Shown piece after piece: positions 1 to 7,062 of a stretch of DNA of 64,000 nt. This stretch comes from an uncultured Bacteroidales bacterium (GTDB lineage Bacteria; Bacteroidota; Bacteroidia; Bacteroidales; P3), in the NCBI GenBank assembly GCA_900315935.1, contig ONBB01000008.1, forward strand, positions 1-64,000, given 5' to 3'. Numbering within the stretch: the stretch's first letter is position 1; every line of letters begins with the position of its first letter. The notes under the pieces were generated by a model. The model ran no database searches. It saw only the letters and a list, made by a program, of their open reading frames with translations, and was not told the DNA's origin. The translations under genes were made by a program, and so were the position numbers.

Positions 1-2
1 TG

Positions 3-917
3 CGCGAGCGCGCCGCCCGCGACCAGATGACCGAGGGCAACGCCTTCGTCAAGATGAACAAGCACTGCTTCGGCCGTACACACGCCCCCGTCGCCGCCTA
101 CGGCGGCGCCACCCCCTCTAGCTTAGAGGGGGAGCTAGAAAGTCTGCAACCGAACTCCTCCCCTAAGTTAGGGGAGGTGCCCGAAGGGCGGAGGAGTGTG
201 TTGCAGGACGGAGAAGAGTATGGCTCCAAGGCCACACGCCCCCGCCCTTCGGGCACCCCCTCTAGCTTAGAGGGGGAGCTGAAATGTAGGGACGCGGCGT
301 GCCGCGTCCGCAATGCGCCAGCCAACATTCCCGGACGCAATGCGCCAGCCAACATTCCCGGACGCGGTGCGGCTGCCGGCATTCCCGAGCGCGGGGCGAC
401 TGCGGACACTCCCGAGCGCGGGGCGACTGCGGACGCAGCACGCTGCGTCCCTACAGAGTATGAGCGCATTCGGATATCCGAAGGATCCGCCGCACCCGTG
501 CGGTTTACGGACGCCGAAATTGGCGACAGCGGCATCCTGCGCGTTGATTTCGAGAAGAATAGCGGCATGAGCCGCGCCAAGGGCAGCGACCGCGTATACA
601 TCTATATATATAATACAGAAAGCAAGGAGGGTCTCCTTTCCGCCCCCGCCGAGCGGCGCAGCGGACGGCTGCAGATGCAGCTGCCCGACGGATGGAACCA
701 TCTAAATACCAGGATATGGGGCTTCACGGTGGACCGGGAGGGCCGCGCCTCGAACTCGGCCTATATCGCCTACGGCACCGAGACTGCCGAGCCTCGGATG
801 GAGGTCGAAATGGAGAATTATTTCGTGGAAAACGGTGAAAAAACGGGTGCCAAGTCAGTGGACGAGAAAAAAAAGGATTTTCAACTCGTTGATTTACAAT
901 CATCACCACCAAAATAA
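3..917 (+). CDS. DUF6266-family protein, 5' truncated, with a ~126-residue in-frame repeat insertion
   Basis: The frame is already open at the window edge, so the true start lies upstream. The residues before the first visible Met (window position 27) and those just after it (TEGNAFVKMNKHCF) match the middle of the paralogue at 19076-19906 (SEANYFVMSNKRHF). The C-terminal part (YERIRISEGSAAPV through DRVYIYIYN to LPDGW) matches that paralogue again. I assign DUF6266, a Bacteroidota family of unknown function, from the paralogue's N-terminal GPFVGKLGPAVGYLWRG pattern. Between the two homologous blocks, about positions 76-453 encode unrelated residues made of palindromic repeats and 27-bp tandem units, yet no stop codon appears. 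The protein is therefore either a tolerated insertion mutant or a decaying gene. A weak promoter-like box follows the gene. Confidence 0.6.
   Translation, partial: RERAARDQMTEGNAFVKMNKHCFGRTHAPVAAYGGATPSSLEGELESLQPNSSPKLGEVPEGRRSVLQDGEEYGSKATRPRPSGTPSSLEGELKCRDAACRVRNAPANIPGRNAPANIPGRGAAAGIPERGATADTPERGATADAARCVPTEYERIRISEGSAAPVRFTDAEIGDSGILRVDFEKNSGMSRAKGSDRVYIYIYNTESKEGLLSAPAERRSGRLQMQLPDGWNHLNTRIWGFTVDREGRASNSAYIAYGTETAEPRMEVEMENYFVENGEKTGAKSVDEKKKDFQLVDLQSSPPK
79..450. repeat. Nested palindromic and 27-bp tandem repeats inside the DUF6266 frame
   Basis: Palindromes CCCCCTCTAGCTTAGAGGGGG lie at 112-132 and 256-276, and a related CTCCCCTAAGTTAGGGGAG lies near 157-176. A block of imperfect 27-bp repeats starts at 309, 336, 363 and 390, with a partial copy at 417. 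Each unit encodes nine residues of the type RNAPANIPG. It is flanked by inverted GTAGGGACGCGGC and GCTGCGTCCCTAC type arms. The composite ACACGCCCCCGTC plus the CCCCCTCT palindrome recurs at 26457-26515 and 26698-26753. Confidence 0.85.
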
Positions 918-961
918 ATCTTCGAAAAGTAACTTTTATTTCGTAGAATATTATTTTTCTG

Positions 962-969
962 TAATTTTG
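962..969 (+). promoter_or_regulatory. Putative Bacteroidota -7 box (TAATTTTG)
   Basis: TAATTTTG fits the TAnnTTTG -7 consensus of the Bacteroidota primary sigma factor and lies about 90 bp before the lipoprotein reading frame. No clear TTTG -33 element is seen at the expected distance, so the call is tentative. Confidence 0.4.
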
Positions 970-1108
970 CCGATGGAAATCAGCTCCTGAAATCCCTCGG
1001 CAGTTTGGCCGGAAAGATATGGGGCTTCCGGCAAAGGTTAAACTAAAAAGACAGATTCTATGAAATCACTGAAACTTCTGGCGGCCATGCTGTTGATGGG
1101 GGAGCACT

Positions 1109-2296
1109 GTGGCCTGCTCGCAGAATGTGACGGAAAAGTATTGGCAGGAGAAGGTGGTGCAGCGCCTGTCCGGGCAGGAGTATGTCAATTTGCGTGTGGA
1201 GATTGACGAATACAGCATCTGCAATGGAAAGGAGTTTGGCATCCGGCCTACTGACACCCTCGACCTCCACCTGACCCCCGAAGGGTTCTACCTAAAGGAC
1301 AACGACCGCTACAAACTGATAACGGAGGACAGCATTTTCGTGTACTACTTTAAGGACGGCTACTACACCTATGGCCGAACCACGAAACTGAAATCCAGGT
1401 TCGAAAAAGCCATCTACGGCCAGCTGTTTCGCCGCAGCTACGATCTTCTCATGGAACTGCTCCCTTTCTACCTCGAGCCTAAGGACAAGAAGAGTTTCAA
1501 AGTCAGAGAGTTCACCTATATGGATTATGTCGGGAGTTCCGTCGTGCTGCGGTATTCTACAAGAAAACCATGGAAAGACAAATTTTATGATGGCGTCCCG
1601 TATGAGAACAGCGAGAGCATAGTGGCCTGGGTGGATGATTCCACGGGGATTATCACCCGGGTACGGCGGACCATACACATGACCAGCGAGGGGATAGCGC
1701 CGGCGGACGAGATAGTAGACATGCGCATCAGCGATATAAGCTTCGGGAAAGTGGATATCGACGAAAGCCTCTATCGAAAACAGTCCTCCAAGGACACCAC
1801 CATCGCGTTCTTCAACATGAACAAGGATGAATTCAGTCCCTCCGATGGCATCATTGTATCACCTAACGAAATAGACCTTGACGTTTTACTTGATGGCCCG
1901 CTCATCAACGCCAGTCTCGACACCACCATCCTGCGCGGCATCGAGGGGTGGGTATTGGTTGACATCATTGGTTTCCACTGTGCCCCCTGTATACAATTCA
2001 CCCGACAGATGGAGAAGGAGCGGCAGGAACTCGGCTACCGGAGGCTGGAACACGAGGGCATCAAGGTGATGTGCGTGATACCCCACAGTACAGATATAGC
2101 GACATTCACGGCATTTCTGGAGCGGCACAAAATATCGGATATTGCATATTCCGCCCCGGCACTCGACGGACTCATAAAGTACGTTCCCGACTATATCCTG
2201 CTTTCGCCCGACAAACAGATTGTCTTCCGTGGCAGCAGCCTCGGCAAGGAATACGAGAAGCTGCTGAAAGCCAAGAAAAAATTCACTCGACGATGA
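1109..2296 (+). CDS. Thioredoxin-fold (TlpA-like) lipoprotein, signal peptide in another frame
   Basis: The open frame starts at a GTG and gives about 395 residues. The last ~130 residues are a TlpA/thioredoxin-like domain with a CAPC redox motif (VDIIGFHCAPCIQF), followed by a helical segment and a strand ending FRGSSLGKEYE. The first ~240 residues are not recognised. An ATG at 1060 opens a good lipoprotein signal, MKSLKLLAAMLLMG, but in a different frame. Removing one G from the run of five at 1098-1102 fuses it to STVAC-SQN, which gives a plausible lipobox and mature N-terminus. The native protein is therefore probably a periplasm-facing lipoprotein, and this copy is a sequencing error, a pseudogene or a homopolymer switch. 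It overlaps the next small gene by ATGA. Confidence 0.65.
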   Translation: MACSQNVTEKYWQEKVVQRLSGQEYVNLRVEIDEYSICNGKEFGIRPTDTLDLHLTPEGFYLKDNDRYKLITEDSIFVYYFKDGYYTYGRTTKLKSRFEKAIYGQLFRRSYDLLMELLPFYLEPKDKKSFKVREFTYMDYVGSSVVLRYSTRKPWKDKFYDGVPYENSESIVAWVDDSTGIITRVRRTIHMTSEGIAPADEIVDMRISDISFGKVDIDESLYRKQSSKDTTIAFFNMNKDEFSPSDGIIVSPNEIDLDVLLDGPLINASLDTTILRGIEGWVLVDIIGFHCAPCIQFTRQMEKERQELGYRRLEHEGIKVMCVIPHSTDIATFTAFLERHKISDIAYSAPALDGLIKYVPDYILLSPDKQIVFRGSSLGKEYEKLLKAKKKFTRR

Positions 2297-2469
2297 AAAA
2301 GGCACTAGTCTATTTGGGAGTCATCCTCTCCTGCATCGCCGCGCAGGGCAGCTTCCGCAAAACCGTAGTGGTGAAGTCGAACGCCGCCAACGCGCCGACT
2401 TCGGTGCTGCGCATCAAGGGCTTTGTCCGCGAGAAAAAGGTTCAAAGGAGCCAAAAACGTCGAAGCTAG
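2293..2469 (+). pseudogene. DUF1573 remnant: signal peptide joined to the domain's C-terminal end
   Basis: The frame encodes 58 residues and overlaps the preceding stop by ATGA, suggesting translational coupling. A signal peptide (MKKALVYLGVILSCIAAQ) leads directly into GSFRKTVVVKSNAANAP and VLRIKGFV. That segment resembles the last two strands of DUF1573 (typically GxFxKTVxVxSNA...VLxIKGxV), a ~110-residue periplasmic Ig-like domain common in Bacteroidota. The central ~70 residues are missing, so an internal deletion is the simplest reading. DUF1573 genes often neighbour thioredoxin-like lipoproteins, as here. The family call is from motif memory, not a search. It ends 5 bp from the convergent mnmE stop. 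Confidence 0.5.
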
Positions 2470-2474
2470 GGGAA

Positions 2475-3818
2475 TTATTTCCCGATGCAGAAGCGGGAGA
2501 AGATGGTCGAGAGCACCTCGTCGCCGGTTACTTCGCCGGTGATGGTGCCGAGGTGGTATAGTGCGTCGCGGAGGTCGGTGGCCACCAGGTCGGACGGCAT
2601 GGCGGCGGCCAGCCCGTCGGCGACGTGGCCCAGCGCCTCGTCCACGCGCAGCAGGGCGGCGTAGTGGCGCGCATTGCTCACCAGCAGGTCGTTCCCCGCG
2701 GCGGTGCGGCTGGCAAAAGTGGCGTGCAGCTGCTGTTTAAGTTCTTCGATACCCGTGTTATGCGATGCGGACAGGAGCAGCCCCTGCGGGCTTGCGGGCT
2801 GCGCGATGTCGCACTTGTTGTGCACCACGATGAGTTGCTTGTCCTCCAGCGGAACCCGCTCGCGCAGCTGGCGCAGGTCGTCGGCCATCTCGGACGCAGG
2901 TTGCTGGCAGTCATGTACATATACCACCACCTCGGCCTGGCTGGCGGCGCGGTAGGCGCGTTCGATGCCGATGCTTTCCACCGCGTCGTCGCTCTGGCGT
3001 AGGCCGGCGGTGTCGATGAAGCGGAATGTCAATCCGTTGATGGTCAGCAGTTCCTCGATGGTGTCGCGGGTGGTGCCGGCGACGGGGCTGACGATGGCGC
3101 GCTCGTCGGCCAGCAGGGCGTTGAGCAGCGACGACTTGCCGGCGTTGGGGCGTCCTACGATGGCCACGCCGATGCCGCGTTTGAGTGCCTGGCCGGTCTT
3201 GAAACTGGCCGTCAGTTCACCCACGCGTTGCCGCAGTGTCGCCACCAAGGCATTGAGCTCGCTGCGGTCGGCGAACTCGACATCCTCCTGCGAGAAGTCG
3301 AGCTCCAGCTCGAACAATGCGGTGAGTTCCACCAACCGTTGCCGCAGGTCGGCCAGCTGGCGGGCATAGCCGCCGCGCAGTTGGCTGACAGCCAGTCGGT
3401 GCTGTGCCGGTGTGGCGGCATCGATGAGGTCGGCTACCGCCTCGGCCTGCGAGAGGTTCAGCTTGCCGTTCATGAAGGCGCGCCGTGTGAACTCGCCCGG
3501 CTCAGCCAGGCGTGCGCCGTGGCCGATAAGCAGTTGCAGCACAGCATCCTGCACGTAGAGCGAGCCGTGGCACGCGAGCTCTACGGTCTCCTCGCCCGTG
3601 TAGCTGTGCGGGGCTGGGTAGAGGGTGGCCACGGCCTCGTCGAGCAGGCGGTCGCCGTCGACGATGCGTGTCAGGGTGGCGCGGCGCGGATGCAGCTGCT
3701 TGGCGGTCAGGCATTCCAGCGCTATCGCCAGGGCTCCCTCGCCGCACAGGCGCACCAGCGCCACACCGCCCGTGCCGGCCGGCGTGGCCACGGCGACAAT
3801 GGGTTCACTGCGCCTCAT
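2475..3818 (-). CDS. mnmE: tRNA modification GTPase MnmE
   Basis: The protein of 447 residues has the full MnmE layout. The N-terminal folate-binding region begins SEPIVAVATPAG. The helical domain follows. The G domain has a P-loop GRPNAGKSSLLNALL, a switch region GTTRDTIEE, a DTAGLR motif and an NKCD specificity motif. The terminal CIGK carries the conserved cysteine. With MnmG it installs (carboxymethyl)aminomethyl groups at U34 of certain tRNAs, using GTP hydrolysis and tetrahydrofolate. The length is normal and no key motif is missing. The start overlaps the end of the upstream membrane-protein gene by 14 bp, so the two are probably cotranscribed. Confidence 0.97.
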   Translation of the reverse strand: MRRSEPIVAVATPAGTGGVALVRLCGEGALAIALECLTAKQLHPRRATLTRIVDGDRLLDEAVATLYPAPHSYTGEETVELACHGSLYVQDAVLQLLIGHGARLAEPGEFTRRAFMNGKLNLSQAEAVADLIDAATPAQHRLAVSQLRGGYARQLADLRQRLVELTALFELELDFSQEDVEFADRSELNALVATLRQRVGELTASFKTGQALKRGIGVAIVGRPNAGKSSLLNALLADERAIVSPVAGTTRDTIEELLTINGLTFRFIDTAGLRQSDDAVESIGIERAYRAASQAEVVVYVHDCQQPASEMADDLRQLRERVPLEDKQLIVVHNKCDIAQPASPQGLLLSASHNTGIEELKQQLHATFASRTAAGNDLLVSNARHYAALLRVDEALGHVADGLAAAMPSDLVATDLRDALYHLGTITGEVTGDEVLSTIFSRFCIGK

Positions 3819-4293
3819 TGTCGATGTATCTTTCGCCGTAGAGCGAGCGCATCTCGTCGGCCGTCAGCCCCAGGTCGACCTTCACCTTGTAGAGGTTGGG
3901 GTAGGCCGGGAAGAGCATCATGGTGGTAACGATGGTGAGCATCAGCAGCACGCTCTCCCCGCAGAGGACGGTGAGGACGCAGAGCAGTGCCACCACGCCG
4001 AGCATCGAGAGGTAGAGGGTGCGCACGTGCTGTGCATAGCCCGATAGCTTGATTTCGAGGCTGTCGGCCTGGCGCAGCTGCGGGATGCGTTTGCGGATGA
4101 CCAGCAGCGCCATGCTCACGGCCAGCACGGCCAGCACAGAGCCGCTGACGAGCATCCAGCGGCCTACCGAGGCGCTCTGCATGAAATGCCAGGGGCTGAG
4201 CCATACGAACAGCGCCGCCGCGATGGTCAGCGCCACCGAGCCCCAAAGGCCCAGCTTGGAGTAGCGCTCGATATGGGTGATGTGTCTATTCAT
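3805..4293 (-). CDS. Four-helix inner-membrane protein of unknown function
   Basis: The protein of 162 residues has four predicted membrane segments in two hairpins, at roughly residues 15-33, 46-66, 92-111 and 115-130. Charged loops follow, and a soluble tail ends DEMRSLYGERYIDNEAQ. I do not recognise a named family. It sits between uvrA and mnmE, overlapping the uvrA stop by 4 bp (ATGA) and mnmE by 14 bp, so it is likely translated from the same message. There is no signal peptide beyond the first helix and no catalytic motif. The context gives no functional hint. Confidence 0.8.
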   Translation of the reverse strand: MNRHITHIERYSKLGLWGSVALTIAAALFVWLSPWHFMQSASVGRWMLVSGSVLAVLAVSMALLVIRKRIPQLRQADSLEIKLSGYAQHVRTLYLSMLGVVALLCVLTVLCGESVLLMLTIVTTMMLFPAYPNLYKVKVDLGLTADEMRSLYGERYIDNEAQ

Positions 4294-7049
4294 AGTTTAA
4301 GGTATTTGGCAGTGTATGATTCTTTGCAGTCGAGCAGCGCCTCGGGGGTGCCGGAGAAGACCAGGTGGCCGCCCTCGCGCCCGCCCTCGGGGCCGAGGTC
4401 GATGACCCAGTCGGCGCGCCCGATGATGTCGGGGTGGTGCTCGATGACCAGCACCGTGTGGCCACGCTCGATGAGGCGGTCGAATGCCGCCAGCAGTTTC
4501 TCGATGTCGTGGAAATGAAGGCCGGTGGAGGGTTCGTCGAAGATGAACAGCACAGGCCGCTCGGCCTCGCCCTTCACCAGAAAGGAGGCCAGCTTGATGC
4601 GCTGCGCCTCGCCGCCGGAGAGCGAGCTGGACGACTGGCCCAGCTTGAGGTAGCCCAGCCCCACGTCCTGCAGCGGGGTGAGGCGTTGGTGTATGCTGCG
4701 GGTCTCGTCGGTGTCGAAGAAAGCGACGGCTTCGTCGACCGTCATGTCGAGCACCTGGCTGATGTTCATGCCGTTGTAGGTTACCTCCAGGGCCTCGTCC
4801 TTGTAGCGGCTGCCGTGGCACTCGTCGCAAATCAGGTGCACATCGCTCATGAACTGCATGCTGACCGTTACCTCGCCTTCGCCCTGACAGGTCTCGCACC
4901 GTCCGCCCTCCACGTTGAAGGAGAAGAACCCCGCCTTGTAGCCGCGGCTTTTGGCCAGTGGCTGCTTGGCGAAGAGGGCACGCACCTCGTCGAACACCTT
5001 CATGTAGGTGGCTGGGTTGCTGCGCGAGGAGCGCCCGATGGGGTTTTGGTCGACCATCTCGACGCTGGAGACCATGCGCACGTCGCCCTCGACGGAGAGG
5101 CTGTGGCCCACGTAGTCGGCGGCGCCGTCCATGCGGTGGTGCAGCACATCGTAGAGCACGCCTTTCACCAGCGAGCTCTTGCCGCTGCCGCTCACGCCGG
5201 TAACCACGGTCATCACGCCCAAGGGGAAGTCCACGTCGACACGCTTCAGGTTGTTGGCGTAGGCGCCCTTGACGCTGATGCGGTCGCGCCAACGACGGCG
5301 CTCCGACGGCACGCCGATGGTGCGGCGGCCGGAGAGGTAGTCGAGGGTGAGGGAGGAGTGTTGAGTGTTGGGTGTTGAGTTGAGGTTGCCGGCGAAGACC
5401 ACTTCGCCGCCCAGGCTGCCGGCGCCGGGGCCTATGTCGACCAGGTAGTCGGCCGAGCGGATAATCTCCTCGTCATGCTCCACCACCACCACCGTGTTGC
5501 CTAGGTCGCGCAGGCGCTTGAGGACGCTGATGAGGCGGTCGGTGTCGCGTGGGTGCAGGCCGATGGAGGGCTCGTCGAGGATGTACATGGAGCCCACCAG
5601 CGAGGAGCCGAGCGATGCCGAGAGGGCGATGCGCTGCCCCTCGCCGCCGCTGAGGGTGCGGCTCTCGCGGTTGAGGGTGAGGTAGCCGAGCCCCACGTCC
5701 ACCAGGTAGCCCAGCCGGTTGCGTATCTCGGTCAGCAGGCGTTCGCTGGCCTCATGCTCGGCAGGTGTCAGGTGGGCGTCCAGCTGGAGGAACCACTGCA
5801 GCAACTCGCCGACTGGCATCTCGGTCAATTCGCTGATGCTGCGGCCGGCAATCTTCACGTAGTCGGCGTCTTTGCGCAGCCGGCGACCCTTGCAGTCGGG
5901 GCACACCGTGCGACCACGGTAGCGGCTGAGCATGACGCGGTATTGTATCTTGTATGCCTGCGACTCGACCCATCGGAAGAAGCCGTCGATGCCCTCCCAC
6001 ACACCGTCGCCGTGCCAGAGCAGGTCGCGCTGGGCGTCGGTGAGGTCCATGTAGGGGATGTGGATGGGGAAGCCGATGGCGGCGGCATGGCGGATGAACT
6101 CTTTCTTGGCGTCCTGCATCTTGTCGCCTTTCCAGCAGACGACGGCGTCGTCGTAGATGGAGCGTGCCGGATTGGGGACCACCAGCCGCTCGTCGATGCC
6201 CACGATGCTGCCGTAGCCCTGGCAGGTGGGGCAGGCGCCGTAGGGGTTGTTGAAGGAGAAGAAGTTGGGGTTGGGCTTCTCGAAGGTGATGCCGTCCGCC
6301 TCGAAGCGGTTGGAGAACGAGGCGGGCTCGCCGTCGAGGGGGTGCACGACGCAGGTGCCGCGCCCCTCGAAGAAGGCGCTCTGGATGCTCTCGCCGAGGC
6401 GGGCCGGCTGGGTGTCGTCGTCGGGATGCAGCTCAATGCGGTCCACCAGGAGGTGCACCTCGCCGTCCAGCTCCTTGCCCTGCAGTGCATCTTCGATTCT
6501 CACCACAGTACCCTTTATCACGATGCGCTGGTAGCCCTCCTGCTGCAGCATCTCCAGCTGTTGGCGCAGGGGGCGCTGGTCGGTGGCTTCGAGCGGTGCC
6601 AGAATCATGACTCGGGTGCCGGCGGGCAGGGCGGTGATATGGTCCACCACATCGCTCACCGAGTGGCGCTGCACCTCCACGCCGCTCACGGGCGAGTAGG
6701 TGCGTCCCACGCGGGCGAAGAGGAGCTTCATGTATTCATATATCTCGGTCTGTGTGCCCACGGTGGAGCGGGGGTTGGCCGAGCCGGAACGCTGGCTGAT
6801 GGCCACGGCCGGGGCCAGGCCGTGGATGTAGTCCACATCGGGCTTCACCATGCGGCCGAGGAACTGGCGCGCATAGGAGCTGAGGCTCTCCACGTAACGG
6901 CGCTGCCCCTCGGCGAAGAGGGTGTCGAAAACGAGGCTCGACTTGCCACTGCCGCTGAGGCCGGTAACCACCGTCAGCTTGCCCTGTGGCAGGCTGACGT
7001 CTATATTCTTGAGGTTGTTGGCCCGTGCGCCTTTGATTTCGATGTCCAT
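4290..7049 (-). CDS. uvrA: UvrA excinuclease ABC subunit A
   Basis: From MDIEIKGARANNLKN the protein is 919 residues, close to the usual ~940. The frame is open further upstream, but the extra residues are the shadow of porX, so the start at 7049 is preferred. Two ABC ATPase modules are visible, with Walker A GLSGSGKSS and GVSGSGKSS, and signatures LSGGEGQRI and LSGGEAQRI. Zinc-binding cysteine pairs are present (CPTCQG, CPDCKG, CETCQG...CDECHG). UvrA2 scans DNA for bulky lesions and loads UvrB in nucleotide excision repair. The linker before YLSGRR (about 5352-5387) consists of a 7-bp-periodic tract, reading NSTPNTQHSS. This is unusual for so conserved a protein. Confidence 0.97.
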   Translation of the reverse strand: MDIEIKGARANNLKNIDVSLPQGKLTVVTGLSGSGKSSLVFDTLFAEGQRRYVESLSSYARQFLGRMVKPDVDYIHGLAPAVAISQRSGSANPRSTVGTQTEIYEYMKLLFARVGRTYSPVSGVEVQRHSVSDVVDHITALPAGTRVMILAPLEATDQRPLRQQLEMLQQEGYQRIVIKGTVVRIEDALQGKELDGEVHLLVDRIELHPDDDTQPARLGESIQSAFFEGRGTCVVHPLDGEPASFSNRFEADGITFEKPNPNFFSFNNPYGACPTCQGYGSIVGIDERLVVPNPARSIYDDAVVCWKGDKMQDAKKEFIRHAAAIGFPIHIPYMDLTDAQRDLLWHGDGVWEGIDGFFRWVESQAYKIQYRVMLSRYRGRTVCPDCKGRRLRKDADYVKIAGRSISELTEMPVGELLQWFLQLDAHLTPAEHEASERLLTEIRNRLGYLVDVGLGYLTLNRESRTLSGGEGQRIALSASLGSSLVGSMYILDEPSIGLHPRDTDRLISVLKRLRDLGNTVVVVEHDEEIIRSADYLVDIGPGAGSLGGEVVFAGNLNSTPNTQHSSLTLDYLSGRRTIGVPSERRRWRDRISVKGAYANNLKRVDVDFPLGVMTVVTGVSGSGKSSLVKGVLYDVLHHRMDGAADYVGHSLSVEGDVRMVSSVEMVDQNPIGRSSRSNPATYMKVFDEVRALFAKQPLAKSRGYKAGFFSFNVEGGRCETCQGEGEVTVSMQFMSDVHLICDECHGSRYKDEALEVTYNGMNISQVLDMTVDEAVAFFDTDETRSIHQRLTPLQDVGLGYLKLGQSSSSLSGGEAQRIKLASFLVKGEAERPVLFIFDEPSTGLHFHDIEKLLAAFDRLIERGHTVLVIEHHPDIIGRADWVIDLGPEGGREGGHLVFSGTPEALLDCKESYTAKYLKL

Positions 7050-7062
7050 GATGGTTGGCAGG

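Noticed and set aside
2071-2292. Longer version of the small gene at 2293-2469
   Set aside because: The upstream codons lie in a different frame of the thioredoxin-fold gene. The ATGA overlap and signal peptide support the start at 2293.
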